A stretch of DNA of 27,100 nt from contig UZAE01012587.1 of the NCBI GenBank assembly GCA_900617975.1, positions 9,542-36,641 of the forward strand, read 5' to 3'. The position numbers and the translations under genes are program-made. The stretch comes from Rodentolepis nana. Taxonomy: Eukaryota > Platyhelminthes > Cestoda > Cyclophyllidea > Hymenolepididae. The notes under the pieces are model-generated. The model searched no databases. It was not told where the DNA came from and was given only the letters and a program-made list of their open reading frames with translations. Below, piece by piece: positions 19,985 to 27,100 of this stretch (the stretch's first letter is position 1; the number at the start of each line of letters is the position of its first letter).

Positions 19985-21414
19985 TGCTGGCTTCTCAAAC
20001 GGGTCAATAGTGAGCCCATAGATGTACGTCGTGTTTAAATTCTTTTCATATGAAATGGTCGGTTTTCAGATTGGCAATTAAAGAAAGGCTTGTATGAGAC
20101 AATCCATGGAAATTTTCGAAAATCCTCTTGCGATGTTTATACGGGACAAGTGGTCTTAAATGGTGGTTGAGACGTCACAATGGATTCACACGTCAGGATC
20201 CTGCAGAGGTAAGAATTTTAATCGTAAAGTTGGGTAGGCCATGATTTCCGTTAATTCTGGATCTGACTTTTGTTCGGTGGCCAGGTTCTGCAGATCAAGT
20301 TCCATAAGGAAATTGCATCACTGATAACGTTGCTCATGCTGATAAAATGTTTAATTTCGTCGTTGAATTTTTTGAAAAGTCCAAATGCCGAATTTGCCAA
20401 AGAGAACGATGGTCTGTGGGTGCTCGAAAAGAGTACATAAAGGGCTTATGATTAGTAAAAAGGGTAAATTTGGATCCTTCAAAATATGTCGGATTTGTTT
20501 GACAGCAGACTAAATAGAATTCCGATCCTTACCAAAGGTGCTATATTGTGTTTCGTGGGGAGTGAACTTCTTCGGTAGAGAAGATAAAGTTTAAATTTCA
20601 GCATTGATCTTCTGTTGCAAGACTGTCGAATGCTATTTCACACGAAACGAATGGTGTTCACCTTTGTTGTTAAACCATTACTTGAATGTGACAATCATGG
20701 AAATAAAAAAACCATCTGGTGGTATGCATGCAGAACGAAAGGTTTCGGTTTGACGTTTGAAACGCCTCAATGTATCCGGGGCCAGGATCCAGTAGAGTTA
20801 GGCATTCTACAGGCAACAAAGGGCAGGATATGATTTCATTTAACTGCAGATATGAATTATGCTGGATAGCCAGGTTCTGCAGGTCGAGAGATCATACTGC
20901 AATTTGAAAAAGTTCTATATGAAAATCGCTTCATCAAAAAACGTTGCTTAATATGCCTGATACCGTGGTTGAATTGTAGTATAAAGTTACAATGGCGAAG
21001 GCTAAGGGAATCCTGGTCTGTGGGTGCTGGAAGATTGTAAATTAGAATTTGTGAAAATGGAGAATTGCTATTCTTCGGGAAAATGTAAATAACAAGCGGG
21101 TCCCTGCTAAAGGTGCTATATTGTACTTCGACTGGGTTGAGCTTACTCAGTAGAAAGGATAAAGTTGAATTTCAGAATTGGCCGTCTGTTACAAGACTGT
21201 TCCTACTGCTACTTGAGATGCATGTCTTTAAAATGGTACTTGTCCCGATGGTAGTATGGAGACAATTTAATGTGGTTGCTTTGGATAAGTGCTGTGGCAC
21301 TGCAGCAAAAGCTGATTCGCCTTCTGAAGTCAAGGTAAATTGCTTTACACTTACTTTAGGAAGGTTCGTGAAAGGGTACTGGCTTTGAACTTCGTTTGGG
21401 ATGAATCTTTGCAA
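19985..21414 (-). mobile_element. degenerate Ty3/Gypsy pol fragment (RNase H to integrase zinc domain), internally duplicated
   Basis: Read leftward, 21414 onward carries in-order pieces of the Gypsy RNase H region: AFAAVPQHLSKATTL, then SKLNPVEVQYSTF, then the RHCNFILQFNHGIRHI stretch that precedes the linker. A KPFV linker segment follows, after which a second, more decayed copy of the same RNase H-linker stretch begins (about 20.17-20.7 kb). It reaches ATEQKSDPELTEIM, RPLVPYKHRKRIF and FHGLSHT, the start of the H2C2 integrase zinc domain, near 20.05 kb. Stops and frameshifts are frequent. The DNA repeat period is about 575-604 bp. No LTRs, gag, protease, polymerase palm or integrase core were found. 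It is an old, dead LTR-retrotransposon remnant. Confidence 0.8.
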
Positions 21415-21479
21415 TAATTCACTGCACCTAATACTTGAAAATGTTAAAATGTTAAAACTAAGAATTTTAAGAGACCTGG

Positions 21480-21640
21480 ATGACCTGGACGTTTATATAG
21501 CTGAGTTCTTAAACTTAGTTGAACGCTCATAATTGAAGACTGGGAGGACGAATGGATTAATTATGTTTACTAAATTTTCAAAAGAACATAGACAAGATCT
21601 GAGGAGAAGAAGAAGAAGGCAAACAGGAACAAATCTGGAA
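21480..21640 (+). repeat. dispersed repeat, copy 2
   Basis: The segment 21505-21560 (GAACGCTCATAATTGAAGAC and on) matches the repeat near 12685-12730, with a purine-rich continuation. It adjoins the right edge of the Ty3 remnant, so it could belong to that element's flank. Confidence 0.45.
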
Positions 21641-21758
21641 TTCTGCATTTATGAAATGGAGAAAAGAAGCTTACTAAATGTTAAGGTGGGAAGGGGGGTG
21701 GTTTGGGATAGATTCCTCTTTATGGTTTAAGTGCATGTACTCAAGGTTTGTGAAGATA

Positions 21759-22163
21759 TATTTATTTATTTGAAATGGCAGGCTTTATGATATTTACCAT
21801 TAGCCCTTAAACTTTGACTTCAGCTTCCCCCAAGGGTAGAGGGTACATTTATAGCAGTTAATTAATAGCAATTCATTAGCTGTCTTCTTGCTTTCCAGTA
21901 TCTATGGCTTTCCGTCGTTGTCTTTAGGGCTGGACATCGAATCAGGTGGGTCATCTCCATTTTTTCCTGTTAGTTACATAGGGGGCATGTGGGTTGAGTG
22001 TATACTCCCAATCTGTGAAGGTGTTTTGCCAAGTAATCGTGTCCGGTACGTAGTCTAAACTCAGCAACGGCTTCGATTCTTGGCCAGTCGGCTATATCGG
22101 AGAGTGCCACTGTCCACTGTTTCTCCTTTGTTCGAGCTTTGAGTTCATTGCTCCTTAAGGTCT
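21759..22163 (-). mobile_element. 3' end of a Jockey/I-type LINE, 5'-truncated
   Basis: Reading leftward, a frame with NELKARTKEKQWTVALSDI, then DWPRIEAVAEFRLRTGHD and YTQPTCPLCN represents the C-terminal end of a LINE polyprotein with its CPLC motif. After one in-frame TAA the same frame continues (THLIRCPALKTTTES...) to a stop near 21866. A 3' UTR follows, ending GCCTGCCATTTCAAATAAAT at about 21760. The A-rich tail marks the 3' end. There is an ambiguous base at 22164. The family assignment is from memory of similar arachnid elements. Confidence 0.8.
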
Positions 22164-22289
22164 NCCCACACATTTTGTTACTTAGCTATGCTATGGCGAA
22201 TAGTTGATACAATTTGTTGGGCAATCAATTCTCTTTCTATTTCACAACTTAACTTTCAGCACATTTCGTTACTTATAACACAATATGAT

Positions 22290-22990
22290 CTGCCTCATTG
22301 CATGTGGGTTGAGTGTATACACCCAATATGTGAAGGTCTTTTGAGAGGCAACCGTGTCCGATACGTAGTCAAAACTCAGCAACGGTTTCGATTCTTGGCC
22401 AGTCGGCAATGTTCGGTAGTGCCACTGTCCTCTGTTTCTCTTTTGTTTGAGTTTTAAGTTCGTTGCACCTTGAAGTCATGAATTCTCTCCTAATTAAGGC
22501 CTACATTGTGTGGAAAGACATTGGTTGGTACATGCATTGCAAAATTGTTTTCCTCTTTTTAGCAAGTGGGTCAGCAAGCGCATTGCCTTTAATGCCACAG
22601 TGACAAGGTATCCATTGTAGGACCACTGGTTTGTTTTTCTACATTCCTTTATCTCATCTGTTTTGCGTGGCTCTCTGCTTCCAATTGAGTTAATTGCTGA
22701 CTCTGAGTCCGAAAGTATCACCGCTTTGGTGAATTTCTTATCCAGGCAACATAATTGGCATAGTGCTATCCTAATAGCCTCTATTTCTCCTTCAAAAGCG
22801 GATCTATTATGTCCCGCTGCTGCCTAGAAAGAGAAGAGTTCAGAATAGACACCTGCACCAAAGTTTGCTTGGTTTCTATATAAGACCCATCAATGAAGAC
22901 TTGGAGCCATTGATCTGCAGGATAGTTGACATTGATGGTCTCAAGGGCCCGTGAGCGCATTTTTTCTGGAGGGGTGTTCGATTTCCTAAA
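22290..22990 (-). mobile_element. second LINE fragment: RNase H domain plus C-terminal region
   Basis: Read leftward: PPEKMRSRALETIN, then the RNase H signatures FIDGSY (first Asp), FEGEIEAIRIA (Glu), ILSDSESAINSI (second Asp) and WIPCHCGIKGNALAD (last Asp), in at least two frames. The C-terminal block (WPRIE, GHGCL, YTQPTC) at 22300-22478 is a near copy of 21985-22163. The fragment stops at the CPLC motif and lacks the 3' UTR. It is either a second inserted element or one broken and partly duplicated element. The order of catalytic residues is that of a type I RNase H as carried by I/Jockey-like LINEs. Confidence 0.8.
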
Positions 22991-23297
22991 GTAGTCAAGC
23001 AGTTGGGTGCATCAGACTACATCAGTCTCTGCTAACCAACACATGGGCAGAGGAAGGCTTTTTTGGTTTGGCATCGATTTATAATGCTTTCTTTACCTCT
23101 AAGGCATTTTGTATTTGATCAGATTGCGTTTTCATCTGTATTTAAAAGGATTTATGTTTATATGAACTCAAATAAGAAATATATTAAGTAATTTAACTGA
23201 AACATGGACTCCAGTATAACCAAATTGTTCTTAATAATCGGTTATAGATAGCAATTTAATTGCAGTTTTGCCACTTTGCGTATGTTTTTCAAAAATT

Positions 23298-23560
23298 CAT
23301 TTATTTATTTCAAATGGCAGGCATTAGCTCTTTTGTTGACTTCGGAACATTAAAGTGAAAAAAAGCGACAGGGGAAAAAAGAGCGATTCAAAGATGTGAA
23401 AGACAGACAGACACAAAGGCAGAGAAACGGCTAGATGAGTACTGTGGAAGGGGTCGAATATGACATGGAGTGAGGTCATGGTAGTTTAAAGTTGGAAGTC
23501 AACTACCGGATAATAGACTTTTTTGCCGTATGAGTATATTTTGCCCAGGGAGCACCACGT
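23298..23560 (-). mobile_element. SINE-like repeat sharing the LINE 3' tail, copy S1
   Basis: On the minus strand it starts ACGTGGTGCTCCCTGGGCAA and ends GCCATTTGAAATAAATAAAT. The body matches S2 (26700-27004) almost throughout, and the last 60-odd bases resemble the 3' UTR end of the LINE at 21759. A tail shared with a LINE is typical of SINEs. A possible pol III B box, ATTCGACCCC, lies about 100 nt in, but I could not place a convincing A box, so it might instead be a truncated LINE 3' end. Confidence 0.6.
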
Positions 23561-24384
23561 GGAGGTAAGTCTATCACACACCCCTGTTTTTGCAAAAATT
23601 GTTTGAAGTATTTCGCTTCTTTTACTGCAATTTACCTAGTTGAATTTTTGCTAAATATATTGTATTTAAACTGATGTAAGGATAAGCACTATTTATATTT
23701 GAATAACGAAGTATAGACATGGGGAAATGGCTAGCTTAATGAGCAATAATATTAATAAGTGTTGCTCAGAGAAAAGTCAAAAAAATATAAGCCATCTTTA
23801 TGAATCATAATGAATCGAAACAAATATTTTTTTCATTAACAGTCACTCAAATACACCTGTGAAAAACTGTTGATGGTAACCGTTGAGACGCTATTTTAAA
23901 AATTTATCACATCTGTGAAAACTGGTGATGGTTTACGGATTAAACTTTACTTTATTGGGTTTAATTTAAGGAATGCATAAAGTAGGACAACGTCAATTCA
24001 AGCATAGCTTCTAGAGTCCTAACTAATAAAGAATTTGTAACTAAGAAGAAAGATTCAACTTCACTTGGACCTCTCGCCCCTACCGCAAGCAAGGGGGTTG
24101 GGAATGAAGCAGAGCCAGTCTTTCAATAACTCCATTTATTTAGAAATTTGTGGGCATCATGTAAATTAAGTCGTTTTCAATCCACTTCCATACAATTTAA
24201 TTTTTATGAAAATCAAAAAATTTCATTTTGTAATTTTGACTTATAATTAATATTTCATTAATGTAGTAAAGTCTGAAAACAATGGGCTTTTTTGCAATTT
24301 AGTAAATAAACTTGCTTTGTAAATTGAGTTAATTTGAATTGTTTTGTGAATTGTTAAATACGGTTTTGCCTACAATAATATTCC
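23561..24384. other. AT-rich spacer between LINE pieces
   Basis: No coding similarity is seen. It contains a short direct repeat at 23854-23938 and otherwise AT-rich sequence. If the LINE fragments on both sides were once one element, this stretch plus S1 interrupts it. Confidence 0.4.
23854..23938. repeat. two imperfect direct repeats, about 30 bp, period 54
   Basis: CACCTGTGAAAAACTGTTGA at 23854 and CACATCTGTGAAAACTGGTG at 23908, each continuing into TGGT(A/T)(A/T)(A/C)CG. No wider array is present. Confidence 0.6.
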
Positions 24385-24903
24385 TATGAGTAANTTATCC
24401 ATGGGAATGCACAGTAGGTTCTCATACAGGATCAAGGCCTTTTCTTTGATGAGGGAACATATTGTGGTGCTTCCTGTAACTAGGAGCATTGCATCAATGG
24501 GTGTTGATTTTATCCCTCCAGTAATTAGCCCTAATGCTTGGTTGTGTACCTTTCCGAGTGGTTTAAGAGTCAAATCTGTGGCTGTAATGAGTGGCTCACA
24601 GCAATACAACAGTATTGGCTGAATAAACATCTTGTAAGTGGTGTTGAGAGTTGAGCGTGCACAGCCCCATAAGCTACCAGCAAGACGCTTCAGTACATTT
24701 AGTCTATTGGAGACTCGTTCTGCTATTTTAGCAATGTAACTTTTCCACATTAGCTTTGTGTTAAACGTCATGCCGAGATGTGTGAACTCATTGGTAGTAT
24801 CTTTGTACCTTAGACGAGGGTTTATGCTGTGACGGGCCAAAGAAAAAGTTTTGAATGCAATGTCATAAATCGTAAAACGAAATGTTGATTTCAGGCCTCT
24901 CAA
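24385..24903 (-). mobile_element. LINE reverse transcriptase fragment (C-terminal part of RT)
   Basis: A continuous minus-strand frame of about 170 codons carries the region after the RT catalytic palm: THLGMTFNTKLMW, RLNVLKRLAGSLWGC, then IQPILLYCCEPLIT and a KVHNQALGLITGGIKSTPI block. These are typical of Jockey/I-type LINEs. The palm and its Asp pair are missing to the right, and the frame stops close to an ambiguous base at 24394. It is consistent in strand and order with the RNase H fragment at 22290-22990, so both could derive from one disrupted insertion. Its right edge abuts the truncated TM1 of TSP-8. Confidence 0.85.
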
Positions 24904-25220
24904 TTGCCTAGTTTTCCTTTCATTCGCTTTCTAAATTGGCCCTGGCATGGGCATATTCCTGGAAAAGATTTCATTGAAAGGCACAAATGGACAATCATAG
25001 GAATTTTATTTGTAAATACGGCGACTGAGGCCCTACCGGCCGTCATTTTCTTACACAAAGTTTTATATCAGCTATTCCTTTGTGTACCTCTTGTACAAGG
25101 CATCACTGTTCTTCTTACCATAGTTGCTACCTTTTATAGCACCAAACAATCATACTTGGTGATCGACTGTCTCTACATTTGGTTCAAGCATAGCGTTTGG
25201 TCTCTTAGTGGCTCTTCTCT
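24904..25220 (+). pseudogene. TSP-8: decayed four-pass membrane protein, 5' end lost at the LINE junction
   Basis: The loop and TM2 are recognisable: NWPWHGHIPGKDFIERHKWT then IIGILFVNTATEALPAVIFL, aligning to TSP-4 residues 26-65 without gaps. Both loop cysteines are gone (C29 to Trp, C38 to Phe), although W27 remains (24937-24939). TM3 persists as ITVLLTIVATFY after a deletion of about five residues. A frameshift near 25160 leads to TM4 (TVSTFGSSIAFGLLVALL, 25166-25220). No ATG exists and only about half of TM1 is left, the missing part lying exactly where the LINE fragment begins. Nearest intact relatives are TSP-4 and TSP-6. Certainly non-functional. Confidence 0.85.
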
Positions 25221-25320
25221 CTTGCATTTTCCTTCTTCTGCCTACACTTACCCGTGGAGTTCCAAATTGGCCATGCAGGAGAAATATTTTTTTACTGAAT
25301 GTGATGGACTTCTTATAACT
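25206..25320 (+). pseudogene. TSP-9: TM1 and first loop of another copy, fused to TSP-8
   Basis: Directly continuing the TM4 of TSP-8 in the same frame is ALLSCIFLLLPTLTRGVPNW followed by PC, which matches the end of TM1 and the loop of TSP-6 (ALLACLVLLLLVLSLGVPKW, then PC). W27 is at 25268-25270 and C29 at 25274-25276. After a one-base shift, FFTEC supplies the C38 equivalent (25300-25302). Nothing recognisable follows; a Ty3 fragment begins soon after. A deletion joining the end of one tandem copy to the start of the next explains the fusion. Confidence 0.75.
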
Positions 25321-25399
25321 TCTCACAGAGATACAAATTTGGTAATATTTCGGAAAGAAAGTGAGTTTAATTTCACGTATTGAGGGTCGTTTGAATTTT

Positions 25400-25600
25400 G
25401 TCAGTTGCCGCGACTGTCGATTATTGATTAAAATTTCACAATGGATCAGGGAATCAGAATTCTGTAGGTATAAGCTTACGAAACGTAAATTAAATTTGGG
25501 CATAATTTCCATCAGTTCTGGATATGACTTTAGTTTGGTATCCAGACGGGGTAGGTTGGGAGATGATACAGCAATTTGATCAAATAACGCGTTTGACATG
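25400..25600 (-). mobile_element. Ty3/Gypsy fragment, same family as 19985-21414
   Basis: Nucleotide similarity to 20.18-20.31 kb, for example CAGTTCTGGATATGACTTTA against TAATTCTGGATCTGACTTTT. On the minus strand it encodes YPELMEIMPKFNLRFVSLYL and NSDSLIHCE, equivalent to the DPELTEIM...DPDV-IHCD linker of the larger remnant. Only the linker region is left. Confidence 0.7.
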
Positions 25601-26446
25601 TATGTCTGTCCTCCATTTAAATAATGAAGTAAAAAATGACAACGTTCACGATTTGTTAAAATGCAATTTCATTATTAAATAATTTGAATAGACGAAGTCT
25701 CAAAGAAGATAACTCTTTCTTTAAATTCAGCTAATCATTTATATTTATATTTAAATTTTGATGTTAAACTACTTTTTGACTGAACATCAATGTCAATTAG
25801 ACAAATTTGCTTCTGCAAGGCAGTATTTATGAAATCGTTTCAGCCAAATTATTTGTCAACCTACAAGAATAAGTTTTAATATATGTCCATTGAAGTTTGC
25901 TAATAAGCAATTGAGTTTCAATTTAGAAGCAAGGTTTAATGAATAACCTCAGTTACGCTCTTATCTTCCTTATCGTCAAACACTTTTATTTTCATTCCAT
26001 GGGTAGAAACGGCAGTAGACGTGAGCTTTGATGCGTTTTGGTCTAATGGAGGTAAAGTCCAACATTTGGCAAATTCCTTCAATCACCACCTTCAATGAAA
26101 ACTGACAATCGTGAATTTTTTTGATTCAAAATTAATGCGATTCCCCATAGTGTTGTTTGAAATGATTTTTTGCAAAATGTGAAATATCTACAAACCAGTT
26201 TAATATTCATTAGCTCATTCTACAACAATTATTATTTAAAAAAATTGGAAGGTCTCTCGGAATGATCCTAAAATTAAGTAATCAATTTTCAGATTTCTTA
26301 AGTAATAATGATGGAAGTATTGACAAAGTTCAGTGTAAATAAATAAATTTATTAAACTTGTAATAAGGAGTCCATATATGAAGAAATTCAAAAATGACAA
26401 AATCACTGTTTTATTGTTAATTAGTTCTATTTGTCACCTTTTTTAT
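25601..26446. other. AT-rich intergenic with a possible TSP-11 remnant
   Basis: Apart from the doubtful N-terminal remnant at 25939, nothing is recognised here. Confidence 0.35.
25939..26010 (+). pseudogene. TSP-11: possible N-terminal (TM1) remnant
   Basis: An ATG opens MNNLSYALIFLIVKHFYFHS, resembling the MNKNVGYALLACLV start of TSP-6, and is followed by MGRNG where LGVPKW is expected. No W-x-C loop follows. The similarity is short and in low-complexity hydrophobic sequence, so it may be chance. Confidence 0.25.
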
Positions 26447-26699
26447 TCAAATGAATTTATCAAATAGAAGTATCACAAGGAGACCAAATGCATTCCCTGC
26501 ACCAACTGCAGCGAAATTGACCTCCAAGGAATTGAGTTATCTTTAAAAAAATACTGCCACATTGACTAGAAGAACAGTGATTCCTGTTGATGTAAGTGCA
26601 GCGATGAACCCTGAAAAATCACAAAAAGTAAGAAAATGCATATGGTAGGCCAAAACAGCGGTGCTCGTCAACAAATACCCTATGACTCTCAATTCATAG
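26447..26699 (-). pseudogene. TSP-10: TM2-TM4 of a four-pass protein, cut by a SINE-like insertion
   Basis: Read leftward from 26699: YELRVIGYLLTSTAVLAYHM matches TSP-6 SYKVTGFLLAAATVAALL (TM2). GFIAALTSTGITVLLVNVAV matches TM3. Two stops (TAA, TAA) lie in the second loop, and FAAVGAGNAFGLLVILLFDK matches TM4 LAAFGAGVALGLFVILLFDY. The frame ends at TGA 26447-26449, overlapping an AATAAA. The copy starts abruptly at the SINE-like repeat S2; TM1 and the W-x-C loop are not in the window and would be expected to the right of the SINE-like pair, beyond 27100. Confidence 0.8.
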
Positions 26700-27004
26700 T
26701 TGTTTGTTTTTGTAACAAATGGCAGGCGTTTTGAGAGTTATCATTAGCCCTATAGTTAACTTCGGGCATTGCAGAGAGGAGGAAAAACATCAAAGTGAGA
26801 AGAATTCGGGAGGGAGAATAGAAGAGTGATTCACAGATGTAAAAGAAACAGAGACACAAAAACACAGAAAGGGTAAGATGAGTACTCTGGTAGGGGTCGA
26901 ATATGACATACAGTGGGGGTGATGGTAGTTTGAAGTGAGAAGTCAACTGCCGGTTAATAGACTTTTTTGCCTTATGATTATACGTTGCCCAGGGTGCACC
27001 ACGT
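26700..27004 (-). mobile_element. SINE-like repeat, copy S2, inserted in TSP-10
   Basis: Minus-strand start ACGTGGTGCACCCTGGGCAA at the right, end GCCTGCCATTTGTTACAAAA and an A-rich tail at the left. The body matches S1, including the TCATATTCGACCCC stretch and a C/T-rich central part. The left edge interrupts TSP-10 just before TM2. The hexamer ATTCAT flanks both sides and could be a target duplication, but on the right it also begins the S3 tail. Confidence 0.65.
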
Positions 27005-27100
27005 ATTCATTTATTTATATCAAATGACAGGCGGTTTGATGGTTATCATTTGCTCTTTTTTTGACTTCAGGTTTCACAGGGGGGAAAGAACATCAAAGTG
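27005..27100 (-). mobile_element. SINE-like repeat or LINE 3' end, copy S3, cut by window end
   Basis: The tail on the plus strand reads ATTCATTTATTTATATCAAA followed by TGACAGGC, then the same 3' UTR-like sequence as S1 and S2 up to the window end. It abuts S2 head to tail. Confidence 0.6.

Noticed and set aside
20615..21388. Plus-strand frames in the 20.6-21.4 kb repeats as genes
   Set aside because: The opposite strand shows Ty3/Gypsy RNase H similarity in order, so the plus-strand frames are by-products.
19700..21800. LTRs around the Ty3/Gypsy remnant
   Set aside because: No pair of long direct repeats ending TG...CA was seen; the 575-604-bp repeat is internal coding sequence.

Overview
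This is an AT-rich, gene-sparse stretch of an animal genome. The evidence is split coding exons, AATAAA signals, a mariner DNA transposon, LINE, SINE-like and Ty3/Gypsy remnants, and no operon-like packing. The phylum is uncertain. The LINE RNase H and C-terminal fragments resemble, from memory, Jockey/I-type elements of arachnids. A predicted 35-nt intron and the look of the small four-pass membrane proteins would fit a flatworm better. I leave arthropod versus flatworm open.

The main content is a cluster of very small (about 130 aa) four-transmembrane proteins, called TSP-1 to TSP-11 here. They share an invariant first-loop motif, W27-x-C29-x8-C38. Four are intact and appear intronless: TSP-2 (9399-9821 +), TSP-4 (13240-13632 +), TSP-6 (17651-18043 +) and TSP-7 (18892-19284 -). 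Taking the ATG as start puts the W at residue 27 in all four, with no gaps through residue 130. The rest are decayed or partial: TSP-1 (about 4391-4707 +), TSP-3 (10799-11017 +), TSP-5 (16247-16641 -), TSP-8 and TSP-9 (24904-25320 +, fused), TSP-10 (26447-26699 -) and a doubtful TSP-11 (25939 +). I do not recognise a named family. The two-cysteine first loop recalls claudin/PMP22 proteins, but the loop is far too short for those.

Layout. 1-2526: no gene seen. 2529-3816: a complete but inactivated mariner. 4.4-4.75 kb: a probable decayed TSP copy. 7.4-8.9 kb: a spliced gene of unknown function (about 278 aa predicted). 9.4-11.0 kb: the TSP-2/TSP-3 subfamily. 13.0-19.7 kb: two related segments, each with a plus-strand TSP gene and a block that in the second segment lies upstream of a minus-strand TSP gene; the first segment has lost that gene. 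TSP-5 lies between the segments. 20.0-21.4 kb: degenerate Ty3/Gypsy pol, internally duplicated. 21.8-24.9 kb: LINE fragments and a SINE-like repeat. 24.9-27.1 kb: TSP-8 to TSP-11 remnants mixed with Ty3, LINE and SINE-like pieces.

TSP-4 and TSP-6 share 88 of 130 residues by hand count. Their TM2 core differs only synonymously, while part of loop 1 and all seven residues of the second-loop core differ. This suggests expressed membrane proteins with a constrained scaffold and changing exposed surfaces, expanding by duplication and decaying where transposons land. Ligand, tissue and function cannot be read from the sequence.
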